From assembly GCA_016748015.1 (NCBI GenBank), contig JAAOMT010000507.1:7358-71357 (forward strand): DNA of 64,000 nucleotides, read 5' to 3'. The notes below the pieces were generated by a model that was not told where the DNA came from, did no database searches, and saw nothing but the letters and a program-made list of their open reading frames with translations. Position numbers and translations under genes: made by a program. This document shows positions 1 through 11,445 of this stretch, piece after piece. Numbering within the stretch: the first letter of the stretch is position 1; the number at the start of each line of letters is the position of its first letter. Origin of the DNA: Geosiphon pyriformis. Taxonomy: Eukaryota; Glomeromycota; Glomeromycetes; Archaeosporales; Geosiphonaceae.

Positions 1-1269
1 GGGGGGGTACAAAAATAATGTCTAGAACTTTTAAGGCTATGCATTGATTGTTGTATTGGTCTAACCAGATATCTACATTTCAACGAAAAAAATCGACATT
101 TGTTGTGACATTAAATTTGGGAGGGATCAAATATTGAATGAAGTACTTTTACAATCGGGAAATTTTTTAGAACATAGCAAAAATTAATTTTTGAGTAGAA
201 GGTAAGGGGATTGTGGCTCTCTTAAAGAAATTATGACTAGACTAATAAATAAAATAAAAAAAGAAAATACAGATCGTAATGAAACAGTCAAAATAATTAA
301 ATGATTTATAGGCAAAAATTTATTGATGATATCTTGATTAATTAAAACCAACCAATTAATTATTGATGTTATAATAAAAACTATTATAAGTTAGTAGTTT
401 CTCTGTAATTGAAATAATTAGAAATAAGAAATATTATATTTGAATAAATTGAATTCGTAATAGGAATTTACTTTTTTTGGAAAGTGAATAACAAATTTAT
501 TTATTTATTTTTTGGGGGCTGGGGAGGGGGTGAGGAGGTACAGGTTTGATATAAAAAAATTTATCCCTCCGCCCTCCGAAAAAAAAAATCTAGGAATTTC
601 AAAGCCGTTATTCATTGAAAATGATTGAGTTTGACAAAAAAGGTAATTGAAATTAAGTTTCTATTAATATAAATTGAGCCTCAAAATTTTTAAACAATCA
701 AGTTTAGTTTTTTTAATATAGAAATTAAACAACAAAAACAGCAACAATAACAACAACAACAACAACAATAATCAATTAAATCCCTTATTCTTTTTTTTAT
801 TTCATTTACTTGTAAAAAAAAAAAAAACCTTTTTTCCGAATTTTCCAAAGCGCTAATATTCTCGACTTTTTTTTAGAAAAAAATTGAGAATAATTTTCAA
901 TGTTTATTTGCAACTTATGACCAGCAGAGATTTCTAAAAATATTCTTAGTCAGTTTAAACATATTTTAAGAATTCCTAGAAACAAAGTTTTGTTTTTAAT
1001 TTCTATTAAAAAGAAAAACCTCCCATAATCAAAAGATTTGATTAATGATAATAAAGTAATGTGGAAAAAAGGATTTCTTGAAAAAATTAATGATGAGAAA
1101 AGTATGTATATGAAAAAGATTAAATATTTTTTTTTTCTAACCTAATTTTAATTCCAAAGAATCTATAATTTATTAAGATTAGGAAAAATGTTTAATTTTA
1201 AAAGTTTTTAATTGTATATTTTATTTTTATTTTTTTATACATCCTATTATGAAAAATAAAATGTTATTT

Positions 1270-1310
1270 GATAGATAGATAAATAGATAGATAGATAGAT
1301 AAATAGATAA

Positions 1311-1352
<42 letters not shown>
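1270..1352. repeat. GATA microsatellite
   Basis: About 83 bp of tetranucleotide GATA repeats with a few AAATAGAT variants, directly readable. It is followed closely by the CACT-rich tract. Confidence 0.95.
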
Positions 1353-1395
1353 TGTTTAACTTTATTTTTAATGGAAAAAATAAAAGAATTTTTAA

Positions 1396-1482
1396 ACACT
1401 CAATCACTGACTCGTTCAATCACTCACCCACTCACTAATTCACTCATTAACTCACTCACTCACTTACTCACTTACTCAATAA
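1396..1482. repeat. Degenerate CACT/TCACTCA repeat
   Basis: Imperfect tandem array of CACTCA/CACTTA-type units. Its pyrimidine/purine strand asymmetry stands out from the surrounding AT-rich sequence. Confidence 0.85.
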
Positions 1483-1887
1483 AGGAATATTGAAAATAAA
1501 AAATTGAGGGTCGATCGATCTTGAAACTATTCTTGTGAACATCTCTAGCTAAAAGTTTTAACAATTTTTATGAAAATTCATTTTTAATGAGATTATAAAT
1601 GGAGATGCTTTTGTAAATAGAAAAACAATCAACTTTTTTCTTAGCAAGATCAGCAATCCGTCCTATTTCAGAAAATCTTTGCCATAAAATGCGCGTCATT
1701 AATCTAATATACTATTATTTTTAATTAAAAAAAAAACAAGTTAAAAACAAGTTTATAGTTTGACTTTATGCATCAATTTTTGTTTTGCAGATAAAAAATA
1801 TCGAAATAAAATTGTAGTTTAGTAATTGAAAAAAGTATAAAAATAGATGAATTTGGGATATTAGTAATGATCAAGAATAATTGTAAA

Positions 1888-1962
1888 GTTTTTTTTTCTT
1901 GTTTCTTTTTTTCTTTTTTTTTCTTTTTTTTTCTTTCTTTTCTTTTTTCTTGTTTCTTTTGA
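1888..1962. repeat. Polypyrimidine TTCTTT tract
   Basis: Almost pure T/C run on the plus strand made of TTCTTTTT-like units. It is simple sequence and not coding. Confidence 0.85.
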
Positions 1963-2330
1963 TATTTAATAAATTTTTCTTTGTAAAATTTGATTTTATT
2001 AGTATCAAGAAATTACTATTATTAATCAAATTTTTATCTGATCATAATAGATTATTTTTCTGGTCATAATATCAAATATTTGACGGCTTAAAAAAAAAAT
2101 AATGTTTTTTCAAATGAATTTTGATCATCATTTTTTGTCATTTTAGATGGCGTCAAAGAAAATCCTCATCTATTTGTTTTTTAATCAATATTTTGATGGG
2201 CTAAATAGAAAGTTTCTTTAGAGATAATAACTAGCGCCTCTACTGATCATGAATTTGTTATAATTTAAAAAGTTAAAAAAAAAAAACATTTTCTCCAAAT
2301 ATCAAAAAAACATTTAGAACTCTGTTTTTT

Positions 2331-2374
2331 GCACACACACACACACACACGCACATACACACACACGCACACAG
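2331..2374. repeat. CA microsatellite
   Basis: (CA)n run with a few GCACA and TACA interruptions. Confidence 0.9.
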
Positions 2375-3413
2375 CCCAACAAACACTATTTGAAAATTAA
2401 ATATTGGGTTTTTATCAAAAAGTTTTTGGAAAAATAGTTTATCCTTTTAGAAACTACTCCCTCTCTAAACGGATCTTAATTTTATGCCAAAAAGTTACAT
2501 GATTTGAAATCTCCAATAAATAAAAATTATTTCATTATTGTAAAAAATAATAATAGTATTATTAATATTATTATTATAATTTAAATTATTATTATTATTA
2601 TTATTATTATTATTTTCATTTTTCATTTTTTGAAAAAAATAATTTAATAATAAAACATATGCCTTCAACTTTAAAAATAATTGCATTCAAACTTTTAAAA
2701 AAGTTACATCTTTGTTTATAATCTATTATTATTATTATTATTATTATTAAGGATTAATATTATTATAAACTATATTAAACCTACTGAGAGAAAACTATTT
2801 AAACGTGTCTAAAACCCAGCTGACCAGAAAGCCATTTTTTAAAAATTTTTAAAAAAAAGATAAAGAAGACAAGTTTCATCCGATGAATAATATATTATTC
2901 ACATCAAATTAAAATTAGAAAATTTTTATATTTTTATATATATAGTTAAAATATTTAAATTATATGCTAGAATAAAAATATATTTTTTACACATTTAAAT
3001 TTAATATAAAAACCAATTTAATAAAATTTATTGAAATTTTTGATTTAAAATTTTGCATTAATAGATATATAATTAGAAAATTTTGTATTTTTTAGCTTGT
3101 TTTTCCAAGCACATATTACAATTAGGTTGATTTAAAATTATAGTTTCAAAATATATATATATATATATCTATATATCTATATATCTATCTATACAAAATT
3201 TTTTAAACCCATTTTATTTTTTTTTTAATTAAAAACATAACAAAAAATGACAAATAAATATAATAAATGTGAAAAAAAGAAAAAATTTACAAGTTTAAAA
3301 ATTAAAAAATTTAAATATGATAAATTTCAAAAATTATTTTAAAAATTAATATTTATAGTAAAATCTACATGAATGCAATTTGGAATTGCTAAAAATTACC
3401 TTTTTTCTTCGAT

Positions 3414-3451
<38 letters not shown>

Positions 3452-3851
3452 TATTCTAAAATTTTTATTTAGTTAAAAAATTCAATTTTAATAACCATAT
3501 AATATATGACTATATTTTAATATTAAACAAATTTTTTCAAATTTTCAAATTTTAAATTTTTATTCTAGATTTTAAGTAAAAAAATATATATATAAATAAA
3601 TTATTTTATTATTAATATAATAGTTTTTTAAAATGTAATTATATTAAACGACGAGAAAAATATTTTTGGGTAAAATAAACAAATCTATAAAAAAAAATTA
3701 ATTTCTTGCATCTGAATCTAAATTACCATAAAAATTTATGATTCAATAACAAATTTTTAGTTAAAAAGATTTGTTTATAATTAAAATAATGTATCTTTAA
3801 CAGTTAAAATGTGTGATAAAAAGTTCTAAACGGAAATTATAAAAAGTAAAA

Positions 3852-4014
<163 letters not shown>

Positions 4015-4948
4015 TCGTTTTACCTGGTTTAATGTATTCTTATCGGTTTAGAATATATTTAATTGAAATTTTGCATAAATATTTTAAAAATCATCAATTC
4101 AAAAAATTCATTTCTAATCTTGAACTGTAAATTTTTTATGAATATATGTATCACCTGATTTTCGATATAGATTATTCAAATTATTTTGTTTTAACAAATT
4201 ATTTTAATCTTGAAAATTTCAGATTTTTCAAAAAATTATACACATTCTGTATCGCGTTGATTAAATTGGTTGTTTTTGGATAAATAACCCAACCAACTTA
4301 TTACATTCATTTCTCCTGCCAATTCATAGTCTTGAAACCGAAAAAAAATCGAGAAAAATTATGTGCTTTCATTCATTATCACAGGATAGTTTTCATGAAT
4401 AACTGCACGATCATCGCCAAGAAAACCAACTGGTTTGAAGCATATGAATACCCCTTCCATAATTCTATTTCGAGACAACTCTGTTTGGAAATTTCTCTGT
4501 AACCCCTTTTTAAAAGAAATGCATGATCAGATGTTACTGGGTGATCTTATTTATTTTTTCAAAGCCGTCTTTGTCTCGAGATTATCAAACTATCCTCACA
4601 ATATAGATATTCGCTCATCTACTTCTGTTTTTAATTCCAATTAACCTCAATTTTTACCGCCAACATATCAAAAAACTTGTTACCTGTAGAATTATGAATT
4701 TTGCCCTGATAAACACTACCCCCATAAATTTATATGCTCTCGGTAATTCAAAATGAATTACAGCACTGCTGGAAAATTTTTGAGAGGTTTCAATTTGTAA
4801 AAACTGTCCCCATTTCTTAAAATCTCCACAAATATAAAAAGATCAGAATAATTTCATTCCTAAAAATATCCCTTTCGCTCTTGAATAAAACAATTTCCAA
4901 CTTACCTGATTACCGTCACCATCCCGTTTATAATAAATTTTTGAAACT

Positions 4949-6785
4949 ATGACCAATATTTATCTTTTGATTTTCTTGCTCTTTTTTATTCCATTGGTTC
5001 TTGGAAGGATTTCACGGGAACAGGAAATTGTTTATATCAAAGTTGAACACAAAACCGTTAATTTAGTTTCTGCGAGTGATAGCGACGATGAATTGCGGCT
5101 AATTAGTACTAATGATGAGGAACCTGCTAAATGGATGACCCAAAAAGAAGTTCAGTACCTTTTATGGAAAGGTATCAAATTCATGGATATTACCGACGCT
5201 CAGGATTTGGGAACAACTGTAAAATTTACAAAATCACATCGTATGTATCGATTTATGAACTTGACTATTTTTGAATTTTTTCCACCGACCTAAATTTATT
5301 AATTCATTAATTCATTCATTCAATAATTCATTAATTCATTCATTAATTCATTAATTCATTCATTCGTTCATTAATTAATTAATTGATAACATAACAGAAT
5401 ATCCAGCGGTGCCAATCTATCGAGAAGAAGTTTTACCCTTCCTAGGAGAGCTCACTACAAAAACCATGGAAATAAATCTCAAAAAATTTACCTCATTTCG
5501 TAATCGATACTATCGTTCTGAACATGGCTTGAACTCTTCCAATTGGCTTTTCAAAGAAATCCAACGTATCATTCGTGGTGCTAAAAAGATAGACAACGTC
5601 AAGGTCAAAAAATTCAATCATCAATGGAAACAATTTTCAATTATTGCTAGATTCGAAGGAAGCGACTCGAGAAAGAAAAACGAAGTAATCATTATCTCCG
5701 CTCATCAAGATTCGATCAATATGTACATGCCTTCAAACGGACGGGCTCCTGGAGGTATATGGTGATTCCTATTAATCCGAGGTTTGATTGTGCTTCGGAT
5801 TAACTGTATCTTTAGTTTAAAGCGTTTTTAATGCACTGGATAATCAGTGTAATAATTGAAATGGGTGATCTTTGGATTAACAGAATTTTTGGTTAACAAT
5901 CTGCCAACTATAATATAAAAATTTACCATTTAATCCAAAGATCACTTCGGATTATCCATCTTCGGCTTAACGGGACCTATCCTATCATTTATTTTGTTTT
6001 ATGATCAATTCTTGATTTGATAAATAGCTGATGACGACGGAAGTGGCACAATATCAATTCTTGAGGCGTTCAGAGTATTAGTCAAAGGTGGCTTCAAACC
6101 TGACCGTGCGGTGGAGTTTCATTGGTATTCTGCCGAAGAAGTAGGGTTGCTTGGTTCCCAAGTTGTCGCACGAGAGTATGAGAGAAAGGGAAAAGATGTT
6201 ATAGCTGTATTACAGGTAAGATTCGAAAGACCACGAAACATGAACAAAGTACGAATTTTGTATTAAGGTTTTTTTTTTATATTCTAGAACGATATGACTG
6301 GTTATGTCGGCAGGAAACGAGAAACAATTGGAATTGTCCTAGATTTTGTAGATTCAAATTTAACAATTTTCACAAAGGCTCTTATTGAAGAATACACTGC
6401 GATTTCATGGACTGATACAAAATGCGGGTAAGTTCCAAAAAATATAATCCAAAGTCTTTTGACAAAATTAATATTAAAAATTTGTCCATTAGATACGCAT
6501 GCTCTGATCACGCTTCCTGGAGGAAAGCTGGTTTTCCATCCGCTTGTACGACAGAAGGCCCTTTGGAAGATACGAGCCCTTACATTCATACCACTGGTGA
6601 CACGATCGACACAATTAATTTCAATCACATGCTGGAGTTTAGCAAGGTATATTCCCAATTTAAATTTTTCTGCTTTTCCGAATTCAAAGCTTATTAATTT
6701 ATCTTTTTTTTATTTATTTTTTTATTTATTTTTATTTATTTTTTAGTTGGCCGTTGGTTTCGCTATTGAATTAAGTCATTTATAA
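4949..6785 (+). CDS. Secreted leucine aminopeptidase, peptidase family M28E (6 exons)
   Basis: Predicted exons 4949-5240, 5398-5754, 6028-6215, 6288-6427, 6493-6646 and 6747-6785 join in frame to a 389-residue protein, the usual size of fungal LAP1-type enzymes. All introns are GT-AG. Residues 1-19 form a signal peptide, followed by a propeptide-like region up to about residue 97, then a YPAVP segment at the start of the mature domain. Zinc and catalytic residues expected for M28E are visible: His200 in AHQDS, the DDD at 218-220 (ADDDGSG), Glu253-Glu254 in SAEE, Asp281 in NDMTGY and His358 in YIHTTGD. Cys325 and Cys329 (CGYAC) fit the conserved disulfide. It should remove N-terminal residues from peptides outside the cell or in the vacuole. 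Intron 1 is an ATTCATT repeat and intron 2 carries a MITE-like insert. Confidence 0.93.
5292..5386. repeat. ATTCATTA minisatellite inside intron 1 of the aminopeptidase
   Basis: About 95 bp of TTAATTCATTCA-type units fill most of the first intron (5241-5397). They end just before the AACAG acceptor. Confidence 0.85.
5758..5980. mobile_element. MITE-like insert with pogo-style inverted ends in intron 2 of the aminopeptidase
   Basis: The left end reads TCCTATTAATCCGAGG...CTTCGGATTAA. The reverse complement of the right end reads TCCCGTTAAGCCGAAG...CTTTGGATTAA, so the ends form an imperfect terminal inverted repeat, with further TTGGATTAA copies inside. The insert makes up most of intron 2 (5755-6027) and leaves the splice sites intact. 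The TTAATCCGA/CGGATTAA theme is typical of pogo/Fot1-type ends in fungi. I see no transposase, so it would be non-autonomous. Confidence 0.6.
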
Positions 6786-7261
6786 GCATCAAATATTAGA
6801 TTTTTACATTTAAATAATATTGATATTTAAAAAATTCTTTCATATTAGATCTTTTTTTTTCAAAAAATTTTAAATTTTATAACGCAGTAGTAATTATTTC
6901 AACTTTTTAAGGAAAAAGAACTTTAAAAGGCCAAAATTTTGGAATGAATTATTGCAATTTCTTCAAATACTACCTAAGCACGAAATTGGCTAAAAGACAG
7001 TAACAATCATTTTGCTTGAAAAGATTTCCTCTCTAGTATGATGATTAATTTGAGTGAAATACTCAAAAATGAAAAGTCAAGCCTAAAGACTTTACAATCA
7101 TGATATAAAATAATTAAAAAGGTTTACCCTTTATTTGGGAATCTAAATTTCAACTAGAGATTATTCTTTTTGAAATGCAAAAAGAGTAAAGATTTAATTC
7201 TGAATTTCAGTGTACTTTAATTATAACTCTGTCGCGATAAGTAATTATTTTTATTTCTAGT
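6786..7261. other. Convergent intergenic spacer, no gene seen
   Basis: It separates the 3' ends of the aminopeptidase (plus) and the F-box gene (minus). AT-rich, with no reading frame of note; it should hold both 3' UTRs. Confidence 0.7.
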
Positions 7262-8337
7262 TCATGTTTCAAAAACTTCCAAGTTAGCTGCCCATTTACG
7301 CAATAAATCGACTCCTTCCGCACAAGAAGAATCACGCACAATTACTTTTTGCAAATTAGCAAATTTCGCTTCGGTTATAGGAATTGCCATCATTTGAGTA
7401 ATGCCATGACAATTTATAAATTCCAAAACTTTTAGATTTCTACAAAATGCCAAGCCAGTCCAGTTTTGGCATGTATAGAAATTTACTCTTGTAAAAATGA
7501 TATGGCGTAACGATGAAGACCAGGATTCAATTGAATGTAACAAAACATTGGCACCAATACCAACACCAGAGATTCGCAGAGTATCGATATGTTTTACGAT
7601 TGGCAAAAAGGAATGCAATGTCCCGACATGTAGCGAATTTTCGATCCTCCATCTTGTCTAAAATTGGAAAAAAATTGAGCATTTAATCCCAAAAAAATAA
7701 TTGCAAAAGAAAAAACAAAATTTTAAATTCATACAAAGGTTTTAAACAAAGATTCATTTATTATCAAAGGGTCGCCAATTTCAAGTTGTGTAATTGTCTT
7801 GAGACAAGGTAATAAAAAAGATTGGGTTACTTGATCATGAACAAGTTCCTTATAATTTGACGAAGGCTTAGTATGTATCGTAAGTCGAAGAAGGCGCACT
7901 TCAATTTCAAAAAAATATTTCAACAACACTAAAGTCATCATAGAGACGTCTTTTTCTGCCCGTTTTACGAAACTTTCACAATAATCTTGAACGGCGGAAA
8001 GAAACGCACTGTAATTCAAGTATTTTAAAAAGGAAAAGTAAGGAAATAAAACTGAAATGGAATGAGGTAAAACAATTCCATATGATGAAAGATCCTTTCG
8101 TTTATCTTTGTCAAGGGAACTTAGCAATATAATAACGACAGTTAAAGATTGTAATCTTGAAATAGTAAATGGTTGTCGCCAAAGAATTGGGATCGCTATT
8201 TTGCACCATTTTCGATTAACTAAACAGCAGTGATATATATGACATAGTTCACTCGACTTGTACCGACTATATCTTTTACTTTCAACGAGATTATTGAATA
8301 TTTCTTCCAAAACGTCATCAACCACTACTGAACTCAT
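7262..8337 (-). CDS. F-box protein with LRR-like C-terminus (2 exons)
   Basis: Exons 8337-7735 and 7657-7262 (minus strand) join in phase 0 across a 77-bp GT-AG intron to 332 residues. The N-terminus has the F-box pattern: a helix with DDVLEEIFNNL at about residues 7-17, then CCLVNRKWCKIAIPILWRQPF at about 36-56, the usual 'VNRxWcxxaipiLWrxPF' ending seen in Glomeromycotina F-box proteins. The rest is leucine-rich and ends in LRR-like strands such as LKVLEFINC. It would act as a substrate adaptor of an SCF ubiquitin ligase; the substrate is unknown. It is shorter than the 450-500 residues I associate with this family, so the C-terminus could be truncated or an exon missed. Confidence 0.8.
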
Positions 8338-10606
8338 TTGAAGGTGAATTCAGAATCGAAGCCAAATAAGAAGAAGAGACTCTGATGAAATTTCTATTGA
8401 TAAGCAAGGAACGAATAAGCTTTTATGAAATAAAAAGTTTTTACTGCAAGCAATTATTCCTTGTTTGGATTGTGCGACAACTCTAAGCCACTAAGAATAA
8501 CCAAGTAGTCTCTTTTTCCTTTGCTTTTTTAGATTAACCTCGTACAATTAAACAAATCCGAAAGTTTCTGAACCCTAAATTGTTATGGTGTTTGATGCAT
8601 CTTATTCCATGAGGCAAAGAAAAAAAAAGTTATTTAAATTTTCTTTTTTTTTTTCGAAAAAAAGGGATTCCATAAAAATTTTGACTATTAGTCATTTTCT
8701 TTCATTTTACCTTTTTTTTGGAGGAAAAATGATTAAGAAATAATAGTAGTCTTATCTCATCGATTGCCTGCCAACTGTTTTCTTTGGATTAATGCATATG
8801 GGAAACAAATTTTTGGGTGGTAAAATAAAGTTCAAAGTTTTTATTGTTTAAAAAATAAATTGTAAATTATCACGATATATTTCTAGATTAAATATTAATT
8901 GTCATTAAAATTTTTGCACTTCTTACATTATAAATAATCCCCTCAAGTAGCATAAATTTTTAAATTTTCTTTTCCATTATATATCAATCAAGAAACTAAC
9001 CCTTTCCTCCTAACTTGTGCTAATTTTATAGATTAAGCCTGATAGCCTCGTCGTTCCAAAGTACGATGCTCAAAAAGCCAGGAATTCCGAGAAAATTTCA
9101 AAAAAAGCAAGATTTTTCTAGGGAAAGCCTCTAGAATTGGGATTTTTTCAATGTGAAAAAGTTATCAATGCTTTTTAGAGGCATAAAATTCTTAAAATCA
9201 TATTTTAATTGTAGAGAGATAAGCTTAAATTCATATTTAATTGTGATTAGAGCCGTTTTTAATAGATCCTTTTACTGTGTGTTATAAATATCACATATGA
9301 GATTGGGCTTAGATTTACATTCGCTAAGAGAATCAAAACTTTTAGAAGCTGAAATCTTGGATTTTTAGAAAGCATTTTAATTCTTCAATATTTATCACTT
9401 GCACAAAGTAAAGATTAACGCTTTGAGAGATTAAAAAGAATATTATCAAAACACTTGAGATGGATTGATAAAAAATTTTAATTGTTTAGTAATTAAGTTT
9501 ATGTATATATTTAGCATATTTATTATATAAGGATAAGTCTTGGATTCAGAGAAAGTAAAAGAAAAAAAAAATAAAGGGTTACTTTCTAGAGTTTTTTATA
9601 TGTACACGTATAATCAAAAACGTTTTTCATGTCAAAATTCCGTAGCTTATCATGCTATTAATTCTAATGATAGTTTTCAATTTTTTATATTATAAAAGAA
9701 TTCTGAATTCTTGTCCCAGCGAATTCCAAAAACTTCGGATAATAGCGAGAACGAATACAAAGAATCGGATATACTTTAGACAAATAGCTGCCAGGGTCTC
9801 ATTTGTAATCTTTTTTTTATTCTTTAAAAGAAGAAACTTTCAAAGATATTTTCTTTTTATCTAATTGCTGCTGTTTTCTTATCAAATTTACAATGTTGTT
9901 TGAAATTACAATCTTTTTAAATTGAGCTGCTTTGAAATATATTATTTTTGTTCATGAGGATTTTCACATGAGATAACTATTAATTTTAAGTGCTCATGAT
10001 AAAGAAGCCGCTTGATAATAGAAGCCTGTAAATCAAAATTAATAAAAAAAAAAATAGAAAAAAAAAGATTTTCGAGATTCCTCATTAATTTTGTTTCACT
10101 TTTCTGAACCAAAGTGAAGAGAAATTCCATGCCTAGCAATATTTATATTTTGCTGTGAATATAAAAAAGATAAATTTCGTTGCTCATTCTTATTTATTTA
10201 AAAGATATTGGGAATATCCCCGCGAGGCCTAAATTCAATTTTCCGAGAATTTATTTAATACCTCTAATATTTATGTGGATCCTCCCAATTAGAAACCATG
10301 CGCGTTTTTGTTTAGTAATATTTACCGAATCGGAAAATCTTGATTCTATGGCCAAATAATGAAAATATATTGAATACGACTTTTAGATTGGCTCGATTGT
10401 GATTTATTTTCGCAAAACTTTAGTAGCAATAATATTATGATATCCGAAAATTTTTTGATTTGCAAACGAAAAAATTATAAAATCTGGTCTGAATTTTAAA
10501 GAAAAAAATTGGAAATTAAAACATAAAAAACAGCTATATTGAATTTCTTTACTTGTTGATTCGATACTTTTCAAAACTTAAACACTTTAAAATTTTTAAT
10601 TTGAAA
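8338..10606. other. Intergenic region, no gene seen
   Basis: AT-rich spacer between the divergently placed F-box gene (minus) and the His-rich gene (plus). Open frames at 9652-9864 and 9942-10139 are short and compositionally random. I see no RNA gene. Confidence 0.6.
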
Positions 10607-11425
10607 ATGCGTTACCAAAAGCAACCCATTTTCTTCATAATTTTGGCTACAAGCATTGTACCATTACTATTGCTAAACTCACCAATTAATGCTATTCCTT
10701 ATTATAATGAACAACACCTTCCAATTTATCAGAGTAATTTACCCGATGATAATATTCCAATTTTTACCTCCTACAATCATCCTAGTCTCTCTGAAGCTCC
10801 ACCTGCAACAAATATTATCATAGTTGAAGCTAAATCGGAACCCAGCCAACCAAATATCATCGTTATCAAAAATGATGATGATGATGATAATGATGATGAA
10901 CCTCACCATCATCACCACCACCACCACCATCAGCACTACCACCACAGTCATCATCGTCATCACCGTCATCATCGTCATCATCGTCACCATAACCATTACT
11001 CTAAACATGATGAGGCAAATGAACATCCTCCCTCTACAGGTTGGAGCGAAGCACAAATACCTATTGGACCCAAAGATTTGGGACCTTTTATAGCCGCCTT
11101 AGACAGAGTGATCCCATTTGGATCTGATGAAATACAAATTCAAAGTTCGGGTGAAACAAATGTCTCACCTCAATATCTTCCGGTTTCCGGAAGTTCATCT
11201 TCGGATGAAACATATGGCTCACCTCAATCTCTCCAGGTTTCTGGAAGTTCATCTACGGATGAAAAAAATGGCTCATCTCAATCTCTTCAGACTTCCGGAA
11301 GTTCATCTACGGATGAAAAAAATGGCTCATCTCAATCTCTTCAGACTTCCGGAAGTTCATCTACGGATGAAACAAATGACTCATCTCAATCTCTTCAGGC
11401 TACCGAAAGTTCATCCTCGCCTTAA
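10607..11425 (+). CDS. Secreted His-rich protein with 18-residue Ser-rich tandem repeats
   Basis: Single exon, 272 residues from the ATG at 10607. The frame extends upstream, but only from a TTG, and starting at this ATG places a clear signal peptide at residues 1-29, ending near INA. Residues 89-98 are an Asp run and residues 100-134 are about two thirds His (HHH blocks, then HHR triplets), able to bind Zn, Ni or Cu. From residue 195 the protein is built of 54-bp/18-residue repeats, SGSSSTDEKNGSSQSLQT being the clearest unit; their starts lie at 11187, 11241, 11295, 11349 and 11403. No family is recognised. A secreted metal-binding or cell-wall/matrix protein is an inference from composition. 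Both the His codons (CAT/CAC) and the repeats should be prone to length change. Confidence 0.75.
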   Translation: MRYQKQPIFFIILATSIVPLLLLNSPINAIPYYNEQHLPIYQSNLPDDNIPIFTSYNHPSLSEAPPATNIIIVEAKSEPSQPNIIVIKNDDDDDNDDEPHHHHHHHHHQHYHHSHHRHHRHHRHHRHHNHYSKHDEANEHPPSTGWSEAQIPIGPKDLGPFIAALDRVIPFGSDEIQIQSSGETNVSPQYLPVSGSSSSDETYGSPQSLQVSGSSSTDEKNGSSQSLQTSGSSSTDEKNGSSQSLQTSGSSSTDETNDSSQSLQATESSSSP

Positions 11426-11445
11426 ACCCCTTCAAGCTTCTGAAA
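11187..11445 (+). repeat. 54-bp coding tandem repeat running past the stop codon
   Basis: Units begin at 11187, 11241, 11295, 11349 and 11403, exactly 54 bp apart. A further diverged unit start (TGAAAGTTCATTC) lies at about 11440, only 37 bp on. The TAA at 11423 therefore sits inside a unit shortened by 17 bp. Confidence 0.8.

Noticed and set aside
1270-1482. GATA and CACT arrays as a CRISPR-like array
   Set aside because: They are simple tandem repeats with no unique spacers, in a eukaryotic genome.
10553-10606. Upstream extension of the His-rich protein
   Set aside because: The extension starts at a TTG and would bury the signal peptide; the ATG at 10607 is better.
10739-11093. Antisense and out-of-phase frames over the His-rich gene
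   Set aside because: They are shadows of the CAT/CAC and GAT repeats. Only the frame from 10607 has a signal peptide and in-frame repeats.
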